A model generated the notes under the pieces. That model made no database searches. It worked only from the letters and a program-made list of their open reading frames with translations, and was not told the origin of the DNA. 19,930 nucleotides of DNA, from the NCBI RefSeq assembly GCF_937958535.1, contig NZ_CALGNQ010000034.1, positions 1 through 19,930 on the forward strand, written 5' to 3'. Of this stretch, positions 1 to 7,687 are shown piece after piece (within the stretch, counting starts at the first letter, position 1; each line of letters opens with the position of its first letter). The DNA is from an uncultured Georgenia sp. (GTDB taxonomy: Bacteria > Actinomycetota > Actinomycetes > Actinomycetales > Actinomycetaceae). Both the position numbers and the translations under genes were made by a program.

Positions 1-1
1 T

Positions 2-883
2 GCCGTTGTGCTCGCCCGGCTCCCAGATGTCGAGCTCGGGGCGCACCAGGGTCAGCGCCATGGGCAGCCCGTAGCCGCTGATCGACTTCGACAGGGTGAT
101 GATGTCGGGCACGATGCCGGCCTCCTCGAAGCTGAAGAAGCCGCCGGTGCGGCCACAGCCCATCTGGATGTCGTCGACGATGAGGAGGATGTCGTGCTCG
201 CGGCACAGCTCGGCGAGCCGGCGCAGCCACTCGGCGCGTGCGGCGTTGATCCCGCCCTCCCCCTGGACCGTCTCGACGATGACGGCGGCCGGCGTGTTCA
301 GCCCGCTCCCGCCGTCGCTGAGGAGACGCTCGAGGTAGAGGAAGTCCGGGACGTCCCCGTCGAAGTAGTCGTCGTAGGGCATCGGCGTGGCGTGGACCAG
401 CGGGATTCCCGCGCCGTCACGCTTCATGGCGTTCCCGGTGACCGCCAGCGCGCCGAGGGTCATGCCGTGGAAGGCGTTGGTGAAACTGATGACCGACTCG
501 CGGCCGGTCACCTTGCGGGCGAGCTTGAGCGCCGCCTCGACGGCGTTGGCCCCGCCCGGGCCGGGGAAGACCACCTTGTGGTCCATGCCGCGGGGCCGCA
601 GGATCTGCTCGGCGAAGGTGCGGAGGAACTCCTCGCGGGCAGCGGTGAACATGTCCAGGGAGTGCACGACGGCGTCGCGGGCGAGGTAGTCGAGCAGCAC
701 CTTCTTCAGCGCCGGGTTGTTGTGCCCGTAATTGAGCGAGCCGGCGCCGGCGAAGAAGTCGATGTAGGCGTTTCCGTCCGTGTCGTACATCGTCGCGCCC
801 ACGGCGCGGTCGAAGGTGACCGGCCAGGACCGCGAGTAGCTGCGGACCTGGGACTCGAGCTCCGTGGGCGTGGTGATCGTCAT
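2..883 (-). CDS. ectB: Diaminobutyrate--2-oxoglutarate transaminase EctB (partial, C-terminus off window)
   Basis: PLP-dependent class III aminotransferase that converts L-aspartate 4-semialdehyde to L-2,4-diaminobutyrate, the first committed step of ectoine synthesis in the cytoplasm. The first 294 residues are present, against roughly 420-430 for the family, so about a third is missing past the left edge. Visible family features are the early DTDGNAYIDFFAGAGSLNYGHNNP block, FTNAFHGMT near residues 134-142, ETVQGEGG at 204-211, the cofactor-binding DDIQMGCGRTG at 237-247, and the Schiff-base lysine in TLSKSISG (K266). The ATG at 883 is chosen because the EctB N-terminus begins there; the Shine-Dalgarno is weak (AAAGG about 12 nt upstream). 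It lies 54 nt downstream of ectA on the same strand, so the two are very likely co-transcribed, with ectC expected next outside the window. Confidence 0.95.
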   Translation of the reverse strand, partial: MTITTPTELESQVRSYSRSWPVTFDRAVGATMYDTDGNAYIDFFAGAGSLNYGHNNPALKKVLLDYLARDAVVHSLDMFTAAREEFLRTFAEQILRPRGMDHKVVFPGPGGANAVEAALKLARKVTGRESVISFTNAFHGMTLGALAVTGNAMKRDGAGIPLVHATPMPYDDYFDGDVPDFLYLERLLSDGGSGLNTPAAVIVETVQGEGGINAARAEWLRRLAELCREHDILLIVDDIQMGCGRTGGFFSFEEAGIVPDIITLSKSISGYGLPMALTLVRPELDIWEPGEHNG

Positions 884-937
884 CGGGAGTGAATGCCTTT
901 CGGTGGGGTGGCGCGGTCGCGCCGGGACGTGCGGGGG

Positions 938-1501
938 TCAGCTCTCGGTCGTGGGCAGGGGGCCGATCCTCACCAGCCCTTCGGCGTCGTGTCCGTCCGG
1001 GAAGTGGTCGGCGGCGAACAGCTCCGAGCGGACGACCTCGGCGCCGTGCTCGCGGGCGAAGCGGGCGAACAGCCGCTGCGAGGCGGTGTTGTCCGCGGTG
1101 ATGGTGGCCTCGAGCCAGCGCGACCCGACCGTGACGTCGGCGAGCAGCCGACCGGCCACCCGGCGGCCGCGCACGGCCGGGTCGACCGCGACCTGCCACA
1201 CGAAGAGCGTGTCGGGCGCCTCGGGCCGCCGGTAGCCCAGGACGAAGCCGACGACCTCCCCCTCGACCACGGCGACCCGGCAGGTCCGCGCGAAGTCGCG
1301 GGCGAAGAGCAGGTAGGCGTAGGAGGTGTTGAGGTCCAGGGAGCCGGAGTCGCGGGCCAGGCGCCACATGTGGGCGCCGTCCGCGAGGGTCGGGGGCCGG
1401 AGGAGGAGCGGAGTGTCAGGCTCGGGGTCGTCGGACGAGGCGGCGCCGGCGCCGGGCTCGCCCTGCGGGACACGGGGTACTGCTGGTGTTGTCTGGGGCA
1501 T
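938..1501 (-). CDS. ectA: L-2,4-diaminobutyrate N-gamma-acetyltransferase EctA
   Basis: GNAT-fold acetyltransferase that moves an acetyl group from acetyl-CoA to L-2,4-diaminobutyrate, giving the substrate of ectoine synthase. The protein has 187 residues, a normal length. After a Pro/Gly/Glu-rich N-terminus of about 30 residues the EctA core is clear: LLLRPPTLADGAHMWRLARDSG, then LDLNTSYAYLLFARDF, the acetyl-CoA-binding strand and loop around VWQVAVDPAVRGRRVAGRLL, and ATITADNTASQRLFARFARE. The ATG at 1501 is preferred. An in-frame GTG four codons upstream is possible, but it lies inside a putative -10 element (1512-1517), which would make the transcript start only a few bases before the ATG; no Shine-Dalgarno is visible. 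It is the first gene of the ect operon. The 249-nt gap to the transporter operon leaves room for its own promoter. Confidence 0.93.
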   Translation of the reverse strand: MPQTTPAVPRVPQGEPGAGAASSDDPEPDTPLLLRPPTLADGAHMWRLARDSGSLDLNTSYAYLLFARDFARTCRVAVVEGEVVGFVLGYRRPEAPDTLFVWQVAVDPAVRGRRVAGRLLADVTVGSRWLEATITADNTASQRLFARFAREHGAEVVRSELFAADHFPDGHDAEGLVRIGPLPTTES

Positions 1502-1511
1502 ACGGCACGCC

Positions 1512-1540
1512 ACAGTAACGAGACCGCCCGCGGTCCGAAA
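1512..1540 (-). promoter_or_regulatory. Putative ectA promoter with a palindrome in the spacer
   Basis: On the minus strand a TACTGT hexamer (1517-1512, fits TANNNT) ends 10 nt before the ectA ATG. The -35 region 17 nt further up (TTTCGG, 1540-1535) is a poor match. Between them lies a perfect inverted repeat, GACCGC-CC-GCGGTC (1522-1535). The hexamer and palindrome are seen directly; their function is inferred. Confidence 0.35.
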
Positions 1541-1710
1541 CCGGGGACGGGGCGTGCGGCGCCGTCGTCGCCGCCGCGGGCCGGGGTGGGCGAGGCCGGG
1601 ATACCGCTGCCAGGGCGCGGGAAGGTCGTGACGTCGGCGGGTCCGGGAACCGCCCCGAAAATGGCGTCCACATGGTGAGATCTTTACCTGTCGACGATCT
1701 GGCGAGGGTG

Positions 1711-1730
1711 GGTATGGGCCGGCCCTCACC
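1711..1730. repeat. Imperfect 20-bp palindrome downstream of the transporter operon
   Basis: GGTATGGGCC followed by GGCCCTCACC pairs at 8 of 10 positions. It starts 21 nt downstream of the ATPase-gene stop codon and is not followed by a T-run. It could be a weak terminator for the transporter operon or a regulator site ahead of ectA; the sequence does not decide. Confidence 0.3.
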
Positions 1731-1750
1731 GGGCGTTGACCGTCGGGACC

Positions 1751-3052
1751 TCAGCCGCGCGCCCCCGCCGCGTCGGAGGAGCGGTCGTCCGACCGGGCGC
1801 CGTCGCGTTCGGCTCGCCGCCGCGCCCGCTCCAGGGCCCGCCGGCGCTGCTCCTTGGCCTCCTCCTCGAGCTGGGTGGCGCGCTCCTCGTCCCGGGTGAG
1901 GTTGACGCCGGACTCGGCGTCGAAGACGTGCATCTCGGCCGGGTCGAACCACAGCTCGGCCCGGTCGCCGGCGCGGACGGTGCTCACCGAGTCGAGGGAG
2001 ATGATGAGCTGGGAACGCATCCCCTCGCCGTCCAGGTCGCGGTCGAGCTGCTCGAGCTGGTCACGCACGGCCTCGTGCGTCTCGAAGGGGATGTAGGCGT
2101 AGAGCACCTCGCCGAGCCACTCGGTGACGTCGACGTCCGCCTCGAACCTCACCCCGCGGGAGGCGCGGTCGGAGTCGAGGGTGTCGGCGTCCTCGAAGGA
2201 GTCGGGCCGGATGCCGACGATGACGATCTCCCGGTCACCGACCGCCGCGCGCAGGCGGTCGTCCATGGGCACCTCGGCCACCGGCAGGCGCAGCACGTCC
2301 CCCTCGACGACACCGGGCAGGAAGTTCATCGGCGGGGAGCCGATGAACCCGGCGACGAAGAGGTTGACCGGCTGGTCGTACAGGCCGCGCGGGCTGGCCA
2401 CCTGCTGCAGCTCACCGCGGCGCAGCACGGCCACCCGGTCGCCCAGCGTCATCGCCTCGGTCTGGTCGTGGGTGACGTAGACGGTCGTCGTCGCCAGGTT
2501 GCGCTGCAGCCGCGCGATCTCCGTGCGCATCTGCCCGCGGAGCTTGGCGTCGAGGTTGGACAGCGGCTCGTCGAAGAGGAATGCCTTGGCCCGCCGCACG
2601 ATGGCCCGGCCCATCGCCACCCGCTGCCGCTGCCCGCCGGAGAGGTTGGCCGGCTTGCGCTCGAGGTGCTCGTCGAGCTCGAGCAGGGCCGAGGCCTCCC
2701 GCACCCGCTCGTCGATCTCCTGCTCGCTGTACTGGCCCTTCGTCAGCCGCAGCGGGAAGGCGATGTTCTCGTAGACGGTCAGGTGGGGGTAGAGGGCGTA
2801 GTTCTGGAAGACCATCGCCAGGTCCCGGTCCCGCGGCGCCTTGTCGTTGACGACCTCGTCACCGATGCGCAGCTCACCGTCGGTGATGTCCTCCAGGCCG
2901 ACGATCATCCGCAGCAGGGTGGACTTCCCACACCCGGACGGGCCGACGAGGATGACGAACTCGCCGTCGGCGATGTCGAGGCTGACGCCCTTGACGGCGG
3001 TGAAGCCGTCCGGGTACGTCTTCACGACGTTGTCGAGGGTGATCGATGCCAT
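1751..3052 (-). CDS. sugC: ABC transporter ATP-binding protein, SugC/MsmK/UgpC family
   Basis: Cytoplasmic ATPase that powers the sugar importer encoded by the three genes upstream. It has 433 residues. The nucleotide-binding domain shows Walker A GPSGCGKST (37-45), Q-loop Q83, signature LSGGQ (137-141), Walker B AFLFDEP (157-163, catalytic E162), D-loop NLDA and the switch histidine H195. From about residue 245 a C-terminal OB-type regulatory domain follows (PPMNFLPG, VGIRPDSFED), as in CUT1 sugar transporters. The last ~35 residues are an Arg/Glu-rich charged tail not needed for the fold. ATG at 3052 is preceded by AAGGAG with good spacing. It starts 27 nt after the second permease, as the last gene of the operon. 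One such ATPase often serves several CUT1 permeases, so substrate comes from the partners; sugC is assigned by operon order and LpqY resemblance. Confidence 0.88.
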   Translation of the reverse strand: MASITLDNVVKTYPDGFTAVKGVSLDIADGEFVILVGPSGCGKSTLLRMIVGLEDITDGELRIGDEVVNDKAPRDRDLAMVFQNYALYPHLTVYENIAFPLRLTKGQYSEQEIDERVREASALLELDEHLERKPANLSGGQRQRVAMGRAIVRRAKAFLFDEPLSNLDAKLRGQMRTEIARLQRNLATTTVYVTHDQTEAMTLGDRVAVLRRGELQQVASPRGLYDQPVNLFVAGFIGSPPMNFLPGVVEGDVLRLPVAEVPMDDRLRAAVGDREIVIVGIRPDSFEDADTLDSDRASRGVRFEADVDVTEWLGEVLYAYIPFETHEAVRDQLEQLDRDLDGEGMRSQLIISLDSVSTVRAGDRAELWFDPAEMHVFDAESGVNLTRDEERATQLEEEAKEQRRRALERARRRAERDGARSDDRSSDAAGARG

Positions 3053-3079
3053 GGGGACTCCTTCGATCCGTTGCGGGCC

Positions 3080-3928
3080 TCAGCCCTTGACTGCGCCCTG
3101 GGTGAGGCCGGAGACGATGCGCCGCTGGAAGAGCAGGACGACGACCACCACCGGCACCGTGACGACGATGGCGGCCGCCGAGATGGACCCGGTCGGCTCC
3201 TCGAACTGCGAGGCACCGGTGAAGAAGGACAGCGCCGCGGGGACCGGCCGGGCGGCGCTCGTCGAGGTGAGCGAGATGCCGTAGACGAAGTCGTTCCACG
3301 CGATGAAGAACGCGATGATCGCGGTGGTGAACACACCCGGTGCGGCGAGCGGGACGACCGCCTTGCGGAAGGCCTGGAACGGCGTGGCGCCGTCCACCTG
3401 CGCGGCCTGCTCCAGCTCCCAGGGGATCTGCCGGAAGAACGCCGCGAGCGTCCAGATGGAGATGGGCAGGGTGAGCGACAGGTAGGGGATGACGAGGCCC
3501 GGCCACGTGTCGTACAGCCCGATCGAACGCCACAGGTTGAACAGCGGGGTGACGATCGAGACCACCGGGAAGACCGACACCGCCAGCGCCGTGGTGAGGA
3601 TGACCCGCTTGCCGCGGAAGTCGAGCCGGGCGATCGCGTAGGCGCACAACGTCGCGAGCACCACGGCGATGAAGGTGGAGATGAGGGAGATCCCGATCGA
3701 GTTGCGTAGCGAGGGGAGGAAGAGGTCCTGCGCACCGCCGCCCGGCGCGAGGATCGCCTCGTAGTTCTCCCACGTCCACTCCTCAGGCAGGAAGGTCCCG
3801 GAGAAGAGACCGGCCTGGGTCTTGAACGACGTCGCGAGGATCGACGCCACCGGGAACAGCGACCAGATGAGCACGAAGGCGGTGATGAGCACCCAGCCGA
3901 CCTTCTGGCGCGTCGTCATGCCCCGCAT
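3080..3928 (-). CDS. sugB: Sugar ABC transporter inner-membrane permease, SugB/MalG type
   Basis: Second membrane subunit of the CUT1 importer, 282 residues, with about six membrane spans; the first is residues ~11-31 (VGWVLITAFVLIWSLFPVASI). The EAA loop that docks on the ATPase reads EQAAQVDGATPFQAFRKAVV in the C-terminal half. The MalG-type signature IPWELEQAAQVDGA is clear and the protein ends in QRRIVSGLTQGAVKG, typical of MalG/SugB tails. The ATG at 3928 shares one base with the TGA of the first permease (TGATG) and has GGGAGG upstream, which implies coupled translation. The next in-frame ATG is three codons later and lacks that overlap. Substrate is inferred from the operon as trehalose or a related disaccharide. 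Confidence 0.88.
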   Translation of the reverse strand: MRGMTTRQKVGWVLITAFVLIWSLFPVASILATSFKTQAGLFSGTFLPEEWTWENYEAILAPGGGAQDLFLPSLRNSIGISLISTFIAVVLATLCAYAIARLDFRGKRVILTTALAVSVFPVVSIVTPLFNLWRSIGLYDTWPGLVIPYLSLTLPISIWTLAAFFRQIPWELEQAAQVDGATPFQAFRKAVVPLAAPGVFTTAIIAFFIAWNDFVYGISLTSTSAARPVPAALSFFTGASQFEEPTGSISAAAIVVTVPVVVVVLLFQRRIVSGLTQGAVKG

Positions 3929-4923
3929 CAGCTGCCTCCCCTCGTCCCGGCGAGATCCACCTTGAAACCCTTGATGGCGATCCCGGCGATGATGAGCACG
4001 CAGAGGAACAGGAGCACCGAGATCGCCGAGCCGAGCCCGATCTCCAGCCGCCCGATCGAGGTGTTGTAGGCGAGCAGCGACAGCACCTCGGTGTTGTTGG
4101 CACCCTGCGTCATGATGTAGACGTTGTCGAAGATCCGGAAGGCCTCCAGCGCCCGGAAGAGCACCGCGACCATGATCGCGGCCTTCATGTTCGGCAGGAT
4201 CACCCGGCGCATCACCTGCCAGCCCGTCGCGCCGTCGACCTTGGCCGCCTCCTCCAGGTCCCCGGGCACCTGTGCGAGCCCGGAGAGGAGGAGCAGGGAG
4301 ATGAACGGGGTCGTCTTCCACACCTCGGAGGCGATGATGACGAAGAGCGAGGTGTTCTGGTGGGCGAACCAGTTGAGGTTCTCGGTGATGCCGGGCAGCC
4401 AGCTGAACCAGTTGTTGACGTATCCACCGGAGTTGATGTCGAAGGCGTAGAACCAGGCGAAGGCCGAGACCACGGTGATGATGCCGTACGGCACGAGGAT
4501 CGCGGTGCGGATGAGGCCGCGCAGCCGGGTGATCGCCCGGTGCATGACCAGGGCGAGGAGGAAACCGAGCACCAGCTCGACGAGCACGGTGACGACGGTG
4601 ATGAACCCGGTGACCGCCAGCGACTGCCAGAACGTCGGGTCGCCGAGGACGACGCGGTAGTTGCGGAACCAGACGAGCTCGGTCTCGTCCGGGGCGGTGA
4701 GACGCAGGCTGAAGAGCGAGTCGTACAGCGCCTGGAGGATCGGGTACAGCGTGACCGCGAGCATGATGACGAACGCGGGGCCGGCCAGGTACCAACCGAG
4801 CCGGGCCTCGGAGCGGGAGCGGTCCGACCCGCGGCGACGACGCGGGCGGGCGTCCGGCCGCGCCGTCGGCGCGTCGGGCCGCTGCCCTGCCGCGGGGCGG
4901 GCCGCTGGGACGTTGGAGCTCAT
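3928..4923 (-). CDS. sugA: Sugar ABC transporter inner-membrane permease, SugA/MalF type
   Basis: First membrane subunit of the CUT1 importer, 331 residues. A Pro/Arg/Ala-rich cytoplasmic N-terminus (~1-42) precedes six predicted spans, the first at about 43-64 (GWYLAGPAFVIMLAVTLYPIL). The EAA loop reads EEAAKVDGATGWQVMRRVIL. FAWFYAFDINSGG and ENLNWFAHQNTSLFVII resemble SugA/ThuF trehalose permeases more than maltose MalF, which carries a large periplasmic insert absent here. The ATG at 4923 overlaps the lipoprotein gene's TGA by four bases (ATGA), and the gene's stop overlaps the next permease by one base, so the operon is tightly coupled. Family membership is clear; trehalose specificity is inference. 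Confidence 0.88.
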   Translation of the reverse strand: MSSNVPAARPAAGQRPDAPTARPDARPRRRRGSDRSRSEARLGWYLAGPAFVIMLAVTLYPILQALYDSLFSLRLTAPDETELVWFRNYRVVLGDPTFWQSLAVTGFITVVTVLVELVLGFLLALVMHRAITRLRGLIRTAILVPYGIITVVSAFAWFYAFDINSGGYVNNWFSWLPGITENLNWFAHQNTSLFVIIASEVWKTTPFISLLLLSGLAQVPGDLEEAAKVDGATGWQVMRRVILPNMKAAIMVAVLFRALEAFRIFDNVYIMTQGANNTEVLSLLAYNTSIGRLEIGLGSAISVLLFLCVLIIAGIAIKGFKVDLAGTRGGS

Positions 4924-6185
4924 AGCAGCCTCTCGTCTCGCAGGACCGCGGTGATGAAGTCCGCCGACGACGCGGGGGTGGTCTCGGGGTCGACGGCGGC
5001 CGGCGGGTGCCAGGTCTCCTGGATCCCGATGGACACCTCGTTGTAGAAGGGGGTCTGTGGGCGGGGCACCGCCAGCTCGAGGGACTCGCGGATGACGTCG
5101 GCCATCGGGAAGTCCTCGGCGATCCGCTCGTCGTCGTAGGCGGACACCGACGACGGCGGGTTGCCGTTGGTGAGGAAGTACTCCGCCTGGTGCTCGGGGC
5201 GGACGATGCAGGCCACGGCGTCGTAGGCGAGGTCGACGTGGTCGCTGAACGCCCCCACCCCGAGGTTGATCCCGCCCACCGGTGGAGCGGCCTCGGTGCC
5301 CTCGTCCATCCGCGGGTAGACCGCCCAGCCGATGTCCTCGACGATCTCCGGGTTCGACTCGTTGATCGCCGGCCACACGAACGGCCAGTTGACCATGAAG
5401 GAGCCGGAGTCCCCGCGGAAGAGAATCATCGAGGCGTTCTCGTCCGCCGTGGGGAAGCCGGAGCCGGCCAGGCCCTCCTGGCCGATCCGCCGCAGGACCT
5501 CCGCGGCCGCCCGCCCGGCGTCGGAGTCGAGGTCGAGCTCGACCTCGTCCGACGGAGCCTCGGGGTTCGCGATGATCTGCCCGCCGGCGGAGGCGACGAG
5601 GGCGTTGACCCACACGGTGAGCGACTCGTTCTTCGTGCCCTGCACCCCGAGCAGGCGGTCCTGCTCGGTCGCCGCCTCGATGAGCTGCTCCCAGGTGACC
5701 GGCTGCTCCATGTCCAGGCCCGCCTGCTCGGCCACCGACCTGCGGTACCACAGGAGCTGGGTGTTGGCCCAGAACGGGACGCTGACGAGCTCACCGTCCC
5801 AGGTGGCGGAGTCCACCGCGCCCTGGACGATGTCCTCCGTGTCCTGCAGCTCCTCGGGGACGGGGGCGAGGAAGTTCGCCGCCGCCATCTCCGGGATGAA
5901 GGGCGGGTCGAGGCTCATGATGTCGATCGAGGAGTCCGAGGCGGCGAGGCGCCGCGCCAGCTGCTCGCGCTGGGAGGCGGCGTCGCGCGGCAGGAGGGAG
6001 GTCTCGATCCGGTACTCGCCCTCGGCCTCCTCGGTGCAGATGCGGGCGATCTCCTCCTGGCCGCCGTTGTCCGGGTTGATGTACCAGGTCAGCGTGGGTG
6101 GTCCCGACTCACCGGCACAGGCGCCCACGGTGGCCGCCGCCAGTCCGAGCGTCAGGACCGAGAGTGTGGTCCGAGGTCGTCGCAC
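4920..6185 (-). CDS. lpqY: Sugar-binding lipoprotein, LpqY-like (probable trehalose importer)
   Basis: Extracytoplasmic solute-binding protein (family 1) that delivers substrate to the SugA/SugB permeases. It has 421 residues. The N-terminus is a lipoprotein signal: basic VRRPR, a hydrophobic stretch, then lipobox VGAC with Cys23 as the lipid anchor. The mature region has blocks that I recognise from actinobacterial LpqY: LTWYINPDNGGQEEIARIC, SLLPRDAASQREQLARRLAA, DSSIDIMSLDPPFIPEMA and QPVTWEQLIEAA. GTG at 6185 is chosen because GAGGAGGGG sits just upstream and the signal peptide starts there; a longer frame exists upstream but would place a non-signal stretch before it. It is the first gene of a four-gene operon. 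LpqY recycles trehalose in mycobacteria; here it may serve osmoprotectant uptake. Other alpha-glucosides remain possible. Confidence 0.85.
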   Translation of the reverse strand: MRRPRTTLSVLTLGLAAATVGACAGESGPPTLTWYINPDNGGQEEIARICTEEAEGEYRIETSLLPRDAASQREQLARRLAASDSSIDIMSLDPPFIPEMAAANFLAPVPEELQDTEDIVQGAVDSATWDGELVSVPFWANTQLLWYRRSVAEQAGLDMEQPVTWEQLIEAATEQDRLLGVQGTKNESLTVWVNALVASAGGQIIANPEAPSDEVELDLDSDAGRAAAEVLRRIGQEGLAGSGFPTADENASMILFRGDSGSFMVNWPFVWPAINESNPEIVEDIGWAVYPRMDEGTEAAPPVGGINLGVGAFSDHVDLAYDAVACIVRPEHQAEYFLTNGNPPSSVSAYDDERIAEDFPMADVIRESLELAVPRPQTPFYNEVSIGIQETWHPPAAVDPETTPASSADFITAVLRDERLL

Positions 6186-6273
6186 GTACCCCTCCTCCGC
6201 GGTCCAGCCGGTCCGCCGTGACCGGCTCAGGAGCCAGACAACACCGTGCGCGGCGGGCTCGCATCCGGAGAGG

Positions 6274-6290
6274 CACCAGGGCCCCTGGTG
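6274..6290. promoter_or_regulatory. Perfect 17-bp palindrome upstream of the importer operon (candidate operator)
   Basis: CACCAGGG-C-CCCTGGTG is an 8-bp inverted repeat around one central base, 89 bp before the lipoprotein GTG. Sugar importers of this kind are usually controlled by a repressor binding such a dyad. No regulator gene is in the window and the sequence is not a classical LacI operator with a central CG. It could instead form an RNA hairpin in the 5' leader. Confidence 0.4.
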
Positions 6291-6382
6291 GAGCCCCGGC
6301 ACGGGGCGGTGCGTGCCCTAGGCGCCGCCCTGACCGGCGTTCGCTCGACCCCTGGCACGTGTACCTCGACCCGGGCAGTGCC

Positions 6383-6430
6383 GGCGTGGTCGAGGCCTGG
6401 CGTGATGGCGTGGTCGATGCCTGCCGGGAC
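6383..6430. repeat. Two-copy 24-bp tandem repeat
   Basis: Copy 1 (6383-6406) and copy 2 (6407-6430) match at 20 of 24 positions; both begin GGCGTGGTCGA and continue with GCCTG. It lies between the phosphotransferase stop and the importer promoter region. It could be a regulator site pair or a slippage product. Confidence 0.6.
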
Positions 6431-6451
6431 GGCGACCGTGGCCGTGGATGC

Positions 6452-6474
6452 GCCCGCGCGGCGCCCAGGCGGGC
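6452..6474 (-). terminator. Possible terminator of the phosphotransferase gene
   Basis: GCCCGC (6452-6457) and GCGGGC (6469-6474) can form a 6-bp stem with an 11-nt loop, 22 nt past the phosphotransferase stop on the minus strand. There is no T-run, as is common in GC-rich actinobacteria, so this is weak. Confidence 0.28.
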
Positions 6475-6496
6475 CGGTGCGGGCGGCGGTGGCCGG

Positions 6497-7681
6497 TCAG
6501 CGGTCCGTGCGCTGCTGTGGTGCGGCCGGCTCCTCATGGCCGGACGGCTCGTCGGCGTCCTCCGCGGTGTCCGGCTGCTGTGACGGTGCGGCGGCGGAGG
6601 CGGTGTCCGTCCCTTCGTCCAGGGGCGGCAACTCGGCGGTGGCGTTCGGGTCGTCCGTCTCCTCGTGCGCCGCGGCCTCCTCGTCCGCCGCCTCGCCGGG
6701 CTCCGGGGTCCAGTCCTCCGCCCGGCCCGGCACGACGACGGGTTCGCGGTACCCGATCGGCTCGGCGTGGCGCACCTGCTCGGCGAGGTCCTCGAGCATC
6801 CCGACGGCGTCGGCGACGATGTGCTCGTCCCCGGTGTTGACGCCGTGCATGAGCCAGCGGGCCAGGGCGACCTCACCGACGAGCTGGGCGCGGTCGAGCA
6901 GGTAGCTGTCGGCGTTCTCCGGGCGGGCCAGCGCGTAGGCCTCCTCGATGGCGTCGAGGCTCTCCTCGGGAGCGCCGGCGAGCAGCCAGGCCAGGTCCAC
7001 GGCGGGGTCGCCCACGTGCGCGGCGGCGAAGCTGAGCATCGCGGTGACCTCGCCGTCCAGGACGAGGATGTGCTCCTCGGTGAGGTCGCCGTGCACCGGG
7101 GTGGTGCGGAAGCGCCACAGTGCCACGTCCTCCAGCGCCCGCTCCCAGCGCTCCAGGACCACGGCGGGCACGTGCCCGGTACGCGCGGCGGCATCGACCT
7201 CGGCGAGCAGTCGGCGGCGGTACTCCTCGGCGTCGTAGCTCGGCAGCCCGGCGTCCTCGACCACCCGGGCGGGCAGCTCGTGCAGCGCGGCCAGGCAGCG
7301 TCCCAGGTCGGCCGCGAGCCCCGGACCGGGGGCGAGTCGCTCGAGGTCCAGCGGACGGCCGCGCAGCTGGCGGTAGACCATCGCGCGTCCGCCCTCGGGC
7401 AGCGCGGCGAACCCGGCCGGCTCCGGCACGGTGAACGGCAGCGCGCCGGCCCGCACCTGGGCGGCGAGGTTGGCGAGCAGCTCCACCTCCGCCTCGAGGG
7501 CCGCACCGGCGGAGGCGTGCAGCGGGCAGCGCACCACCCAGTGACGGCCGCCGGAGTCGAGCACCCCGGTCACCTGGAAGTCGGCGCTCGTGGACTGTGG
7601 TGACCGGGTCGACACGACGTCGAGACCCGGCACCGCCGCGGTGGCGAGTGCCGCCAGAGCGAGAGGAGATCTGCGAGCCAC
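6497..7681 (-). CDS. Macrolide 2'-phosphotransferase-like kinase-fold protein, active site altered
   Basis: APH/MPH-superfamily protein of 394 residues. Residues ~35-110 look like the N-lobe and ~110-320 the C-lobe; the last ~65 residues are a Glu/Asp/Pro/Ala-rich, probably disordered tail. The catalytic loop is HGDLTEEHIL (H197, D199, H204). His where aminoglycoside kinases have Asn is typical of macrolide kinases. The next motif, normally I-D-W/F with the metal-binding Asp, reads MLSF (Ser217), though GDPAVDLAWL follows normally. Loss of that Asp argues against ordinary kinase activity, so resistance should not be assumed. GTG at 7681 is chosen because the hydrophobic N-terminus begins there and TACGGT lies 6 nt upstream, a leaderless arrangement. 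It is divergent from nudC with a 77-nt gap. Substrate unknown. Confidence 0.78.
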   Translation of the reverse strand: MARRSPLALAALATAAVPGLDVVSTRSPQSTSADFQVTGVLDSGGRHWVVRCPLHASAGAALEAEVELLANLAAQVRAGALPFTVPEPAGFAALPEGGRAMVYRQLRGRPLDLERLAPGPGLAADLGRCLAALHELPARVVEDAGLPSYDAEEYRRRLLAEVDAAARTGHVPAVVLERWERALEDVALWRFRTTPVHGDLTEEHILVLDGEVTAMLSFAAAHVGDPAVDLAWLLAGAPEESLDAIEEAYALARPENADSYLLDRAQLVGEVALARWLMHGVNTGDEHIVADAVGMLEDLAEQVRHAEPIGYREPVVVPGRAEDWTPEPGEAADEEAAAHEETDDPNATAELPPLDEGTDTASAAAPSQQPDTAEDADEPSGHEEPAAPQQRTDR

Positions 7682-7687
7682 GCCCCC

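Larger units (their letters stand above)
6186..6496. other. 311-nt gap upstream of the sugar importer operon
   Basis: No convincing coding frame. It holds a 17-bp perfect palindrome (6274-6290), a short GGCTC-AG-GAGCC dyad (6224-6235), a two-copy 24-bp tandem repeat (6383-6430) and a small hairpin near the phosphotransferase stop. I could not pick a convincing -35/-10 pair for the importer operon. It must contain that operon's promoter, since the gene upstream is a different unit. Confidence 0.6.

Noticed and set aside
910..923. GGCGCG-GT-CGCGCC palindrome between ectA and ectB
   Set aside because: The two-base loop is too tight for the full stem and such GC dyads are common by chance here. 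An effect on the ectA/ectB ratio is possible but unsupported.
1736..3709. Very long plus-strand open frame opposite the importer genes
   Set aside because: It is the antisense of SugC and SugB, whose motifs are intact. Its protein is His/Asp/Arg/Gly-rich low-complexity with no domain, as expected of GC-rich shadow frames.
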